This document shows positions 52,204-60,255 of a DNA stretch of 64,000 bases, piece after piece. This DNA comes from Alphaproteobacteria bacterium (GTDB lineage Bacteria > Pseudomonadota > Alphaproteobacteria > Micropepsales > Micropepsaceae): assembly GCA_019241645.1 (NCBI GenBank), contig JAFAWQ010000022.1:159201-223200 (forward strand), in the 5' to 3' direction. Made by a program: the position numbers and the translations under genes. The notes beneath the pieces were generated by a model. The model did no database searches and was not told where the DNA came from. It saw nothing but the letters and a program-made list of their open reading frames with translations. How positions within the stretch are numbered: the stretch's first letter is position 1; every line of letters begins with the position of its first letter.

Positions 52204-52866
52204 TCACAGTGCGTGGGAGGGTTCGCCAAGCAGCGCTTTCAGCCAGCTGGAAAGTTTGTGCCGCTTCGTCTTCCGGTCAACGTCCGCCTGGCTCCGCACC
52301 CAGGCCACTTGAACGACCCTTCGCTCTCCCACGAAAGGGGTATGACCATGCCAGGAATGATCGGTGCGTCTGAAGGCCACGAACGATCCCATCTCAGGAC
52401 TCACTTCGACAGCGTAATCTTCAAAGTCACTACTGCTGCGCAGCACGCGGAAACGTCCTTCCGGCGATAGCCAGCCCTCGTTCATGTAGATGAGAAGCGT
52501 GGCAATCTTGCTCTCGGAGTCGCAGTGAATGTTGCCTTCGTGCGCAGCGGAGATTTTGCGGATGGTGATGAGTTTGGGATAAGGCGAAAGGTCCACGCCC
52601 AAAGCCTCTGAAACAGCCACCGAAAATTCCGGCCCTTCGATTTCCTCGATCAGCTTCGCGAAAGCGCCTTCAATCGACATCTGCGAAAGGGGGTGGAAGC
52701 CTGTAACTTTGATCTCCGGAAAGCTTTCGCGGACTGCGCGAACCCAGGTCTCGCGCACGGCTCCCTTGCCCACCATGTAATCATAAGGGACGTGGTTCAG
52801 GTTGGCGGCCCGGATGGCGGCGTAATCGATGATGGTGCCGGTGGGGGCGGGGTCATTCTCGGACAT
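52204..52866 (-). CDS. 2OG-Fe(II) oxygenase superfamily protein
   Basis: 220-residue dioxygenase. The iron site is EGNIHCDSESKIATLLIY (H-x-D) and the distal His and Arg are in DHSWHGHTPFVGERRVVQVA. WLSPEGRFRVLRSS and SPEMGSFVAFRRTD fit the P4H-like group. Only about 220 residues follow the chosen ATG 52866 (MSENDPAPTG); the frame is open to 53010 within the kinase gene, so a longer N-terminus is unlikely. Converges on the methyltransferase gene, 12 bases apart. Different from the oxygenase at 26.3 kb in motif spacing. Confidence 0.8.
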   Translation of the reverse strand: MSENDPAPTGTIIDYAAIRAANLNHVPYDYMVGKGAVRETWVRAVRESFPEIKVTGFHPLSQMSIEGAFAKLIEEIEGPEFSVAVSEALGVDLSPYPKLITIRKISAAHEGNIHCDSESKIATLLIYMNEGWLSPEGRFRVLRSSSDFEDYAVEVSPEMGSFVAFRRTDHSWHGHTPFVGERRVVQVAWVRSQADVDRKTKRHKLSSWLKALLGEPSHAL

Positions 52867-52903
52867 GCGAGAGATTATAGCCGCGCTGGAGTGCATGCTC
52901 AAT

Positions 52904-55324
52904 TCAGGCCGCGTGCGTGTCCTCGCGCCCGAGCGCAGGTTCTGCGGAGATTCGGCGTGGCAAATGGCAGCGCACCAGGGTCCCATGCCCTTCAGCGGTT
53001 TCGATTTCAACCCAGCCGTCGTGCATCGTCACAAATCTGTTGACGAGCGCCAGGCCCAGTCCGGCACCGCGGCGTTGACCGGAACGGCCCTTGGCTTCGA
53101 ACTGTCCAAAGACTCTCGGCTGAACATCCGGGGCGATTCCCGGGCCGCTGTCGCGAACATGAATCTGGACATCCTCACCCACGATGCGCGCGCCAAGCTC
53201 GACGGCGCCGCCGCGCGGGGTGAACTTCAGCGCGTTCGAAAGCAGATTGAATATCACCTGCCGGATGCGGCGCCGGTCCAGTACCGCAGTGCCGACATCG
53301 CGTGGCACCGCGAACGTGAATCGGATGTCCCGGCTCGTGGCATGCTCCCTCAGCGGCTCGCTGGCTCGCGCGAGCAACTCGTGAAGATCGACCTGCGCAA
53401 GCTCGAGCCGCATGCTGCCGGAATCGATCAACGCAAGGTCGAGAATGTCGCTGGTCGTTTCGGCAAGCGATCGGGACGCGGTGAGGATGTTGTCCACATA
53501 GTCCTTTTGCTTTGGATTGAGCGGGCCGGCATGCCCGACAGCCAGCAGTTCGGCAAAGCCCTGCGCCGCATTGAGCGGATTGCGAAACAGAAATGAGGCG
53601 TGCTGTACGAATTCCGATTTGAGCTCGTCGGCGGCCAGCAGGGCCTGGTTGCGGTCTCGCAGGGCGGCCTCGGCCCGAAACCGGTCGGTAACGTCTGTAA
53701 ATGTCACCAGCATCGCCCCGTCGGGAAGTGGAGCAAGCGCCACTGACAAGACGACGCGATCTGACCGCTCAAACTCGCCCCAGTCGCGCCGGCGTCCCTC
53801 GCCTGAGGAAATGCTCGACTGCAACTTCTGCCAGAACGGGTTTTCGCCGAAGCGTTGAACGCAGATCTTCGCGATTTCCTGAAGATGCGGCTCGGACATC
53901 AGTTCGTCCGGTCCAAATTGCCACAACCGCAGGAACGCGATGTTGTGAAGCTTGAGCCTGCCATCCAGGCCGAAAACAGCCACCCCTTCCCCCAGCGTAT
54001 CGAGAGTCGCGCGCTGAACGCCGATCAGCGTGTTGTACGAGCTTTCCAGGGCGATCCTCTCCGTGATGTCTTCGTAGAGGTAGGTAAGACCGCCGACGGG
54101 CCCCGGCTGCGCGACAACGCGCAGGGTCTCGCCGCCCGGCAAGTGCCACAACTCTTCCGGGACGAAGGCTTCGGTGCGCGCGTAAGCGCTGATACGGTCC
54201 CTTTTCCAAGCCTGGAAATCGCGTTGTTCGGGCAGTTTGCGCATCTCGCGCAAGCGATCGAGGATGTCGCTGTCGGTGGGATTGGACTTCAGCCACTCTT
54301 CCGGGATGCCCCAGAGTCGCAGGAATGCGCGATTGTAGAACGTCAGGCGCTGGTCGGAATCAAAAATCGCCACAGCGGTCGTCAGCTTGTCCAGCGTGTC
54401 CGTGTGCGCATCAATATGCTGTTGCAGGCGCGTTTGGGCACTGCTGGCTTCGGTAACGTCCAGTGCCATGCCCAGGATGCCGCCGTCCTTGAGCGGCGCA
54501 TTGGTTATCGACAGTACGCGCCGCTCGCCCTGGATGACGACATAGCGTTTTGCCTCGACGGCCTTTTCATCCCGTTTCGCAGACAGCGCCAAATCGCGCT
54601 CGGATTTGTCCAGAGCCTTTTGTTCGGTGATGACGCTCGCTGCGTCCGGCATGCCGGCAGCCACGCTGTAGGCGCGGTTTACCCACGCGAGCGCGAGCGA
54701 GGAGTCGCGCAGCCATATGGGCATGGGGAGCGCATCGAGCAGCGCGTAGATATCGGCGCCGGTCGAAGCGGGAGAGGTTTTGGTTTCCGCTTCCTCCTCC
54801 ATCCACAGCGTCACATCGCCGCCGACGGCCCGACCGCGGAGACGAACCGCCCCGTCGTGAGCGCGTGCGGTAAATGCGAATGGCGCGCCGGTGTCGGCCA
54901 GATCGTCGAGCGCCTGCGAAAGGATCAGCGCATCGGGCCCCGCAAGGCAGGCGTTCAGAAGGTGCTCACTGCCGCCGAAGGCGTTTGTGGCGCCGCCGCC
55001 ATTGCGCTGCCAGACCAGAACCTTCTCCCGCCCGGCTTCGATAATCGCCTCTCGCGCCGCGACCGCGGATCTGGCGCGGGCATTGACCGCAGCGATCGAG
55101 CGCCGAAGTCGCGCGGCGGCATTGTTGGCGGCAATTGCGCAAAGCGAGGTCGCCACCGCGAGCGCAACCGCGCCGATCGTGATGACGAGCGGAACGGTAG
55201 TTCCGTCGCCGGCAAAGGCGGGTTGCGGCAGAAGCAGCAGGCCGGGCAGCAACGACTCGCGGAAGGCGCGGCGCCTTCTTTCGGGATGCGTCCGGCCGTT
55301 CGCTTTGGCCGGTATGAAACGCAT
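52904..55324 (-). CDS. divL: DivL-like PAS sensor (pseudo)kinase
   Basis: 806 residues. After a short leader a membrane span (VPLVITIGAVALAVATSL) precedes a cytoplasmic part with at least three PAS domains (LPMPIWLRDSSLALAWVNRA, AVAIFDSDQRLTFYNRAFLR, GVAVFGLDGRLKLHNIAFLR). The dimerisation helix reads FVQHASFLFRNPLNAAQGF: the canonical phospho-acceptor before E-L-R is Phe578 and the Glu is Leu, with a His three residues earlier. The ATPase domain is intact (NLLSNALK, RDSGPGI, GAGLGLAL). Caulobacter DivL has Tyr at this position and controls CckA/CtrA without needing kinase activity; the neighbourhood (ahcY, tsaE, addAB) is as I recall for DivL. So this is probably a DivL orthologue. A near-CtrA box lies upstream. 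Confidence 0.8.
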   Translation of the reverse strand: MRFIPAKANGRTHPERRRRAFRESLLPGLLLLPQPAFAGDGTTVPLVITIGAVALAVATSLCAIAANNAAARLRRSIAAVNARARSAVAAREAIIEAGREKVLVWQRNGGGATNAFGGSEHLLNACLAGPDALILSQALDDLADTGAPFAFTARAHDGAVRLRGRAVGGDVTLWMEEEAETKTSPASTGADIYALLDALPMPIWLRDSSLALAWVNRAYSVAAGMPDAASVITEQKALDKSERDLALSAKRDEKAVEAKRYVVIQGERRVLSITNAPLKDGGILGMALDVTEASSAQTRLQQHIDAHTDTLDKLTTAVAIFDSDQRLTFYNRAFLRLWGIPEEWLKSNPTDSDILDRLREMRKLPEQRDFQAWKRDRISAYARTEAFVPEELWHLPGGETLRVVAQPGPVGGLTYLYEDITERIALESSYNTLIGVQRATLDTLGEGVAVFGLDGRLKLHNIAFLRLWQFGPDELMSEPHLQEIAKICVQRFGENPFWQKLQSSISSGEGRRRDWGEFERSDRVVLSVALAPLPDGAMLVTFTDVTDRFRAEAALRDRNQALLAADELKSEFVQHASFLFRNPLNAAQGFAELLAVGHAGPLNPKQKDYVDNILTASRSLAETTSDILDLALIDSGSMRLELAQVDLHELLARASEPLREHATSRDIRFTFAVPRDVGTAVLDRRRIRQVIFNLLSNALKFTPRGGAVELGARIVGEDVQIHVRDSGPGIAPDVQPRVFGQFEAKGRSGQRRGAGLGLALVNRFVTMHDGWVEIETAEGHGTLVRCHLPRRISAEPALGREDTHAA

Positions 55325-55417
55325 GCTCAAACCGCCCCCTGATACCGCGTTTCCGCGGCGAATCACTCGCGGAATCAAAATGATAAGCGCGAAGGGGAAA
55401 AGCGCATAGGATTGCGG

Positions 55418-55432
55418 TTAATAAATCGTAAA
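55418..55432 (-). promoter_or_regulatory. Imperfect CtrA-type box upstream of divL-like gene
   Basis: On the - strand TTTA-CGATTTA-TTAA differs from TTAA-N7-TTAA by one base. It lies about 95 bases before the start of the DivL-like gene and 25 bases after the end of ahcY. The short hairpin CCGCG-TTTC-CGCGG (55347-55360) lies between it and the start. Confidence 0.35.
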
Positions 55433-55456
55433 CGGCCTCAGGTAGCCCCCCTTGCT

Positions 55457-56854
55457 CTAATACCGGTAGGTATCCGGCTTGAAGGGGCCTGACTGCGGCA
55501 CGCTGATGTAATCGGCCTGCTGCTTCGAAAGCTTGGTCAGCTTCACGCCGATCTTGTCGAGATGCAGCCGTGCCACCTTCTCGTCCAGCGTCTTCGGCAG
55601 GGTGTAAACCTTCTTCTCGTACTTGCCGGGATTGCCGAACAGCTCCATCTGCGCCAGCGTCTGGTTGGTGAAGGACGATGACATCACGAAGCTCGGATGC
55701 CCCATGGCATTGCCGAGATTCACCAGCCGACCTTCCGACAACAGTATAATGCGCTTGCCGTCCGGGAATTCGATCTCGTCCACCTGCGGCTTCACGTTGC
55801 GCCACTTGTAGTTCTTCAGCGCGGAGACCTGAATTTCGGAATCGAAATGGCCGATATTCGCCACGATGGCGCGATGCTTCATGCTGCGCATGTGATCGAT
55901 GGTGATGACGTCCACATTGCCGGTGGCGGTGACGAAGATATCGGCGCGCGGCGCGGCGTCTTCCATCGTCACCACCTCGTAGCCTTCCATCGCCGCCTGC
56001 AGCGCGCAGATGGGATCCACTTCACTCACCATCACGCGGCAGCCGGCCTGGCGCAGCGACGCCGCCGATCCTTTGCCGACATCGCCGAAACCCGCGACCA
56101 TCGCCACCTTGCCGGCCATCATCACGTCGGTGCCGCGGCGGATGCCGTCCACCAATGACTCGCGGCAGCCATAGAGATTGTCGAACTTCGATTTGGTGAC
56201 GCTGTCGTTCACGTTGATGGCGGGGAAGAGCAGCGTGCCCTCTTTCTCCATCTGATAAAGGCGATGCACGCCGGTGGTGGTTTCCTCCGTCACGCCGCGG
56301 ATGTTCTTCGCCAGATTGCCGTACCAGCCGGGCTTGCTCTTCAGCCGCTTCTTGATGGCGCCGAAGAAGGCTTCTTCCTCCTCGTTGCCGGGCTCATCGA
56401 GAAATTTGGTGTCGCCGTTCTCCGCGCGCAGCCCGTAATGCACGAGCAGCGTAGCATCGCCGCCATCGTCGAGGATCATGTTCGGCGTGCCGCCGTCCGC
56501 CCATTCGAAGATGCGGTGGGTGTAATCCCAGTAATCGTCCAGGCTCTCGCCCTTGATGGCGAACACCGGCGTGCCGCTGGCCGCGATTGCCGCGGCTGCG
56601 TGGTCCTGCGTCGAGTAGATGTTGCAGGAGGCCCAGCGGATGTCGGCGCCGAGCGCTTTCAGGGTCTCGATCAGAACGGCGGTCTGGATGGTCATGTGCA
56701 GGGAGCCGGCGATGCGCGCGCCTTTCAGCGGCTGCTTGGAGCCGAACTCCTCGCGGGTGGCCATCAGCCCTGGCATCTCGGTCTCGGCGATGTCGATTTC
56801 CTTGCGGCCCCACTCGGCCAGGCTGATGTCCTTGATGGCGTAGTCGTGGCTCAC
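55457..56854 (-). CDS. ahcY: Adenosylhomocysteinase AhcY
   Basis: NAD-dependent hydrolase of S-adenosylhomocysteine, 465 residues, with the alphaproteobacterial length. Substrate and active-site regions: [75 protein letters not shown] loop [19 protein letters not shown]; the C-terminal PDTYRY reaches into the partner subunit. Located upstream of the DivL-like gene, which it probably precedes in the same transcript. An inverted repeat in the leader is a possible regulatory site. Confidence 0.98.
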   Translation of the reverse strand: MSHDYAIKDISLAEWGRKEIDIAETEMPGLMATREEFGSKQPLKGARIAGSLHMTIQTAVLIETLKALGADIRWASCNIYSTQDHAAAAIAASGTPVFAIKGESLDDYWDYTHRIFEWADGGTPNMILDDGGDATLLVHYGLRAENGDTKFLDEPGNEEEEAFFGAIKKRLKSKPGWYGNLAKNIRGVTEETTTGVHRLYQMEKEGTLLFPAINVNDSVTKSKFDNLYGCRESLVDGIRRGTDVMMAGKVAMVAGFGDVGKGSAASLRQAGCRVMVSEVDPICALQAAMEGYEVVTMEDAAPRADIFVTATGNVDVITIDHMRSMKHRAIVANIGHFDSEIQVSALKNYKWRNVKPQVDEIEFPDGKRIILLSEGRLVNLGNAMGHPSFVMSSSFTNQTLAQMELFGNPGKYEKKVYTLPKTLDEKVARLHLDKIGVKLTKLSKQQADYISVPQSGPFKPDTYRY

Positions 56855-57244
56855 GGGGCAGGGCTCCTGGATGGCGTGGGGTCTATAGCAACAGAGAGTC
56901 AGGCGGGCAACGGATATAAAGAAATGTGTATGTCTTTAATCGATATCGTCCTCCGCCACACAACATCTTGTGTCCGGCAGGGTCACTCAGCATTTGAAAT
57001 CACCACTTGGCGCATTTTGTGGCGCGTGGCCGGGCCGAACCGAACACCGTTCACACAATTGGACACTCTCATGGTGGACCGACAAATCCATCGTAATTCC
57101 TGCTTATTTTCTTCATAAGAATATAAACAGCATAATGTAGGAGAACAAGCTGGAAGATGAAATTTAATCTGTAGCCTTTGGATGGTCCCATTGGAGAACG
57201 GCGGCTCCCGTCATACTGTTGCGCTTGGGAGAGGGACCGCGGCG
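56855..57244. other. Intergenic region between ahcY and cytochrome c genes
   Basis: 390 bases without a gene. The left half should hold the ahcY promoter, including the inverted repeat at 56913-56941; no SAH riboswitch structure could be seen. The right half (about 57060-57180) is AT-richer than the rest of the window and contains TATA-like stretches (aagaatataaacagcataatg) that may serve the cytochrome gene. An open frame across the region has no coding character. Confidence 0.6.
56913..56941. promoter_or_regulatory. Inverted repeat in the ahcY upstream region
   Basis: GATATAAAGA and TCTTTAATC form an imperfect inverted repeat (TAAAGA/TCTTTA perfect) separated by ten bases, 59 bases before the ahcY start. 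AAAGA/TCTTT dyads of this type have been linked to SAH-responsive ArsR-family control of methionine-cycle genes, but the spacing here is longer than I would expect, so the identity is open. Confidence 0.35.
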
Positions 57245-57763
57245 ATGAGGTTCTGGCATATCGTGCTCGCGTTCGTGCTGGGGCTGGCGGTGCTGCCGCT
57301 CGGGGCTGGCATGGCGGCTCTGGGCGGCTGGTTTCAGATCGATGCGCGGACCGAGCCGCCGGCGTTCGAAAAGGCGATCGCGCATCGCGCGCTGCATGCC
57401 TCGCTCGAGACCCGCGCCAAAGGCCTGCGCAATCCGGTGGCGGCGAACGACAGCGCCGCGCTGCTGACCGGCGCGAAACTGTTCCGTGCCAACTGCGCCG
57501 GCTGCCACGGCGGCGCGCAGGCCGACAGCAACTGGGGCGCGCGCAATTTCTATCCGCGCGTGCCGCAATTCTGGCGCGAAGAGCATGAGCACATGCTGAC
57601 GCCGGAAGAGGCCTTCGTCGTCATCCGCGACGGCATCCGCTACTCCGGCATGGGCGGATGGAACGGCATGCTGAAGGAAGATCAGATGTGGCAGCTGGCG
57701 AACTTCGTCAGCCGTATGCACGACTTGCCCCCGGATGTGCAGCAGGCGTGGCAGGCGAAGTAA
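57245..57763 (+). CDS. Membrane-anchored or secreted mono-heme cytochrome c
   Basis: 172 residues. The N-terminal hydrophobic segment FWHIVLAFVLGLAVLPLGAG lacks a clean cleavage site and may anchor the protein. The heme motif is FRANCAGCHGGAQAD at about residue 82-96 and the axial Met is probably in YSGMGGWNGML. LTPEEAFVVIRDGIRYSGMG and WQLANFVSRM are typical class I cytochrome c helices. The partner oxidase or dehydrogenase is not in the window; ccmABCD at the left edge supplies heme attachment. ATG 57245 is favoured over a frame start at 57182. Confidence 0.88.
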   Translation: MRFWHIVLAFVLGLAVLPLGAGMAALGGWFQIDARTEPPAFEKAIAHRALHASLETRAKGLRNPVAANDSAALLTGAKLFRANCAGCHGGAQADSNWGARNFYPRVPQFWREEHEHMLTPEEAFVVIRDGIRYSGMGGWNGMLKEDQMWQLANFVSRMHDLPPDVQQAWQAK

Positions 57764-57842
57764 TGCTGCGAGAGGCATCGGCCGCTTGCGGAAAACGCGG
57801 GAAGGTATGGCGAGAGCTGATGAGGTTGGCGAGGTAAAGCCG

Positions 57843-58601
57843 TCAAAGCATGGGAAACTGGGATAGCGGCAAGGGGGCAATCCCGCCGTGCAGCCTGAAA
57901 GCAATATAGCGGTCCATGATAATCCATGCGCGCCGCATCGTCTCCTGCGTTATTTCGGCGGAGACAAAGACCCGTTTGCCGTGCCGATTTTCTGCAGAAT
58001 AGTCCGTAAGAATTTTCACGTACTCAACGGTTAGGTTTAGCTTGTCGCGAAATTGCTCCCATCGCTTAGTGTTGTTTAGGTTTTCATCTGCGACGAGGTG
58101 TTTCAGGGTTTCAATCGCTCGGGCACAGTGGACTGTCTTCGTATTCGTTTCGCGTATTGCTCTGGCCAAATCCTCGAACGCCCATCCCAAGCTAGGCTGT
58201 TTGTGAAGCATTTGCAGGACCGCACTAAAGCGGGACTTATCTATGCCATACGATGTGCATAGGCCTTGAACATATTCAGTGCGGTGGCGGATCGTCTTTT
58301 CGTTTCCGTCCGGATCAACAAACTTGTCGAGTATGACCGTCAGGCCCCATCCCGTAGCGAATGCGATCAGGTTCACTACGTTGCTTACGATGTCCAATGC
58401 CAATGGGAAGATGTCTTGAAAGTCAGCAAGTATGAATTCGTCCATCTGGCAAGAGACGTCGATTTTACAGTCTCTAATTTCCGGCCGAATGTCGTATAGC
58501 TTGCCGCTGAATGGATTCGTCACATCGACGTGCAAAGGCAGCTTGAAACCGATCTGAAGATTGGTTGGCGAGACGTAACCTAACAGATGAACGACAGGCA
58601 T
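57843..58601 (-). CDS. Orphan hypothetical protein, lower GC
   Basis: Unrecognised 252-residue protein. One hydrophobic stretch (ALDIVSNVVNLIAFATGWGLTV would be too long to be soluble) near residue 70-90 may be a membrane segment or buried helix; the rest is mixed, with a helical C-terminal half (RDKLNLTVEYVKILTDYSAE, QETMRRAWIIMDRYIAFRL). A basic, polar N-terminal beta region (VTNPFSGKLYDIRPEIRD) precedes it. Base composition is visibly AT-richer than the neighbours and it adjoins toxin-antitoxin genes, suggesting transfer. A TTG start at 58646 is an alternative to ATG 58601. Confidence 0.65.
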   Translation of the reverse strand: MPVVHLLGYVSPTNLQIGFKLPLHVDVTNPFSGKLYDIRPEIRDCKIDVSCQMDEFILADFQDIFPLALDIVSNVVNLIAFATGWGLTVILDKFVDPDGNEKTIRHRTEYVQGLCTSYGIDKSRFSAVLQMLHKQPSLGWAFEDLARAIRETNTKTVHCARAIETLKHLVADENLNNTKRWEQFRDKLNLTVEYVKILTDYSAENRHGKRVFVSAEITQETMRRAWIIMDRYIAFRLHGGIAPLPLSQFPML

Positions 58602-58713
58602 AGTCTGAAACCTCAGGACAAGCTTACCGGTCGGGAGATAGCGCAACGGTTCGAACCTGCACCAAACGCGATGCCGAGTTGACCAGTTGGGTAATTTGTC
58701 TTACTTTCTTACC

Positions 58714-58935
58714 ATGAATGCGCCGATCTCGAAACTGACGTCGAAGGCTCAGACCGTGATCCCCAAAGCGGTGCGGGAGAAACTTGGGCTCAAGCCGGGC
58801 GATCTCCTGCGCTATGTCTTCGAAGGAAAGCGCGTCGTCATCCAGCGCGCGCCGAGCGAGGTCGAGGACGATCCCTTTGCCACCTTCACCGAATGGGCGA
58901 GCGAGGCCGACGAAGAAGCCTATCGTTCGCTCTGA
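58714..58935 (+). CDS. AbrB/MazE-type antitoxin
   Basis: 73-residue DNA-binding antitoxin: ISKLTSKAQTVIPKAVREKL, GLKPGDLLRYVFEGKRVVI is the swapped-hairpin AbrB fold and the acidic tail EDDPFATFTEWASEADEEAY should clamp the toxin. ATG 58714 was chosen over 58687, which falls in the promoter area. A short GTAA-N6-TTAC repeat lies ten bases upstream. The toxin gene starts one base after the stop. Confidence 0.9.
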   Translation: MNAPISKLTSKAQTVIPKAVREKLGLKPGDLLRYVFEGKRVVIQRAPSEVEDDPFATFTEWASEADEEAYRSL

Positions 58936-58936
58936 C

Positions 58937-59275
58937 ATGCCGCTTCGTCCTTTCGATATCGTTATCGTGCCGTTTCCCTATGCCGACCGGCTGGCCGAGA
59001 AAAGACGTCCTGCCGTGGTCATCAGCAAGCCTCCCGTCGGCGACCGATACAAGCTCGTCTGGCTCGCCATGATCACCAGCGCGGCGAATCCGAAGTGGGA
59101 ATGCGATATCGAGATTTCCGATCTGAAATCGACCGCGTTGCCGGCACCGTCCCGCATTCGCCCCGTAAAGATCGCGACGGCAGATGAAGCGCGCGTGGTC
59201 CGCCGCATCGGCAAGCTTGGTGCCAAGGATGCAAAGGCGCTTGCCATTCGACTTGCATCGTTCATGGCGATCTAG
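58937..59275 (+). CDS. MazF/PemK-type endoribonuclease toxin
   Basis: 112-residue toxin of the CcdB/PemK fold: LRPFDIVIVPFPYADRLAEK followed by RRPAVVIS carries the start typical of MazF/PemK (x-D-I-V-x-V-P-F-P), YKLVWLAMITSAANPKWECD the central strands, and SRIRPVKIATADEARVVRRI with GKLGAKDAKAL the C-terminal part with the conserved Arg/Thr region. Members cut mRNA at short motifs. It follows its antitoxin with a one-base gap. Confidence 0.88.
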   Translation: MPLRPFDIVIVPFPYADRLAEKRRPAVVISKPPVGDRYKLVWLAMITSAANPKWECDIEISDLKSTALPAPSRIRPVKIATADEARVVRRIGKLGAKDAKALAIRLASFMAI

Positions 59276-59342
59276 CTTTGCAACGGCTTTCTGACGCGTA
59301 TGCCAACCCTGTGTCTGCGAGGTGCGCCGAAAACCGCTCCGG

Positions 59343-59450
59343 TTATCGCTCCATCGGTACATTTTTGGGATACAGAATCTTCGCGATGGCGCGGACGATG
59401 GCCCGCGACACATCCGGCTTGCCTTTCACCTTGACGTTGCTGACATCCAT
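59343..59450 (-). CDS. Possible small ORF or gene remnant
   Basis: A 35-codon frame with coding-like codon use: MDVSNVKVKGKPDVSRAIVR, then AIAKILYPKNVPMER. It lies in the 291-base gap between two toxin-antitoxin modules. No ribosome site is clear. It could be a short peptide gene or the remnant of a longer one; no family was recognised. The rest of 59276-59566 holds only the operator described next. Confidence 0.25.
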   Translation of the reverse strand: MDVSNVKVKGKPDVSRAIVRAIAKILYPKNVPMER

Positions 59451-59531
59451 CGCGCTCTCGGTCCGCTAGGCATTATAGGCGGCCTCCAGCCGCAGCCATA
59501 CGCGACAAGCTTGACACGCGATACAATGGTA

Positions 59532-59551
59532 TTACTTTCTCCGGAAAGTAA
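59532..59551. promoter_or_regulatory. Perfect inverted repeat, operator candidate of AbrB-VapC module
   Basis: TTACTTTC and GAAAGTAA, eight bases each, flank TCCG. The site overlaps the ribosome-binding sequence (aaggagg) of the following antitoxin, which starts 16 bases downstream, so bound antitoxin could block transcription or translation. Confidence 0.65.
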
Positions 59552-59566
59552 GGAGGCCCGCGGATC

Positions 59567-59824
59567 GTGGAAGCCAAAATTACCAGCAAGGGCCAGATCA
59601 CCTTGCCTAAGGAAGCGCGGCAGCATCTGAAGGTCGGCGCCGGAGACAGGGTGAGGTTTTTCATCCATCCCGATGGCAGCGTTGCCCTGCTGCCGGTGAT
59701 TCCGGTCTCCGCGCTTCGGGGTATTCTCAAGTCGCGCCGGGCCAAGCCGCCCACACTCAAAGAAATGGACGATGCGATTCGAATTGCAGCCGTGAGCCGA
59801 TACCGTCGCGCCAAAGGCCAATGA
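59567..59824 (+). CDS. vapB: AbrB-type VapB antitoxin
   Basis: 85-residue antitoxin starting at GTG 59567 behind aaggagg. MEAKITSKGQITLPKEARQH followed by LKVGAGDRVRFFI is the SpoVT-AbrB domain; VSALRGILKSRRAKPPTLKE and the helix MDDAIRIAAVSRYRR bind the toxin. A perfect inverted repeat precedes it. Its stop overlaps the vapC start (ATGA). Confidence 0.92.
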   Translation: MEAKITSKGQITLPKEARQHLKVGAGDRVRFFIHPDGSVALLPVIPVSALRGILKSRRAKPPTLKEMDDAIRIAAVSRYRRAKGQ

Positions 59825-60219
59825 TCGGACTGGATACTAATATCATCGTCCGATACCTGACTCAGGACGATTCGATTCTCTCGCCAAAAGCGACCAGGCT
59901 GATCGAAACGCGCCTTTCGCCGGACGTGCCAGGCTATGTGGGACTCGTCACGATGGCGGAAACAGTGTGGGTTCTCGATCGGGTATATGCTTTTTCCGGA
60001 GTGGAGATTGCAGGCGCGATAGAAAGCATTCTGAGCGCGAATTTCCTGGTCGTCGAACACAAGCAGCAGGTTTATTCTGCGACGGTGATGTTGCGCGAAA
60101 GCGGCGCGGACTTTGCCGATGGCCTCATTGGCGTGCTTGCCTTGCATGCCGGGTGCTCGCACGTTTTGACGTTCGATAAGCGGGCTTGCAGATTGCCGGG
60201 GTTCAGATTGCTGACCTGA
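59821..60219 (+). CDS. vapC: VapC PIN-domain ribonuclease toxin
   Basis: 132-residue PIN toxin: MIGLDTNIIVRYLTQDDSIL with the first Asp, LVTMAETVWVLDRVYAF with the Glu, GADFADGLIGVLALHAGC with the third acid and VLTFDKRACRLPGF with the last. It is the PIN subtype typically paired with AbrB-type antitoxins. ATG 59821 overlaps the vapB stop, in contrast to the TTG junctions of the other two VapBC pairs. Confidence 0.94.
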   Translation: MIGLDTNIIVRYLTQDDSILSPKATRLIETRLSPDVPGYVGLVTMAETVWVLDRVYAFSGVEIAGAIESILSANFLVVEHKQQVYSATVMLRESGADFADGLIGVLALHAGCSHVLTFDKRACRLPGFRLLT

Positions 60220-60255
60220 CGTTTGGATTCGCCGAGCTTGCCCGCGGAGGTACCC

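Noticed and set aside
56855..56960. SAH riboswitch upstream of ahcY
   Set aside because: No matching pseudoknot-like conserved core could be seen; only a simple inverted repeat is present.
59511..59530. TTGACA with TACAAT close by as a promoter
   Set aside because: The two hexamers are only about seven bases apart, too close for sigma-70; the -35 may be real but no -10 at 16-18 bases is convincing.
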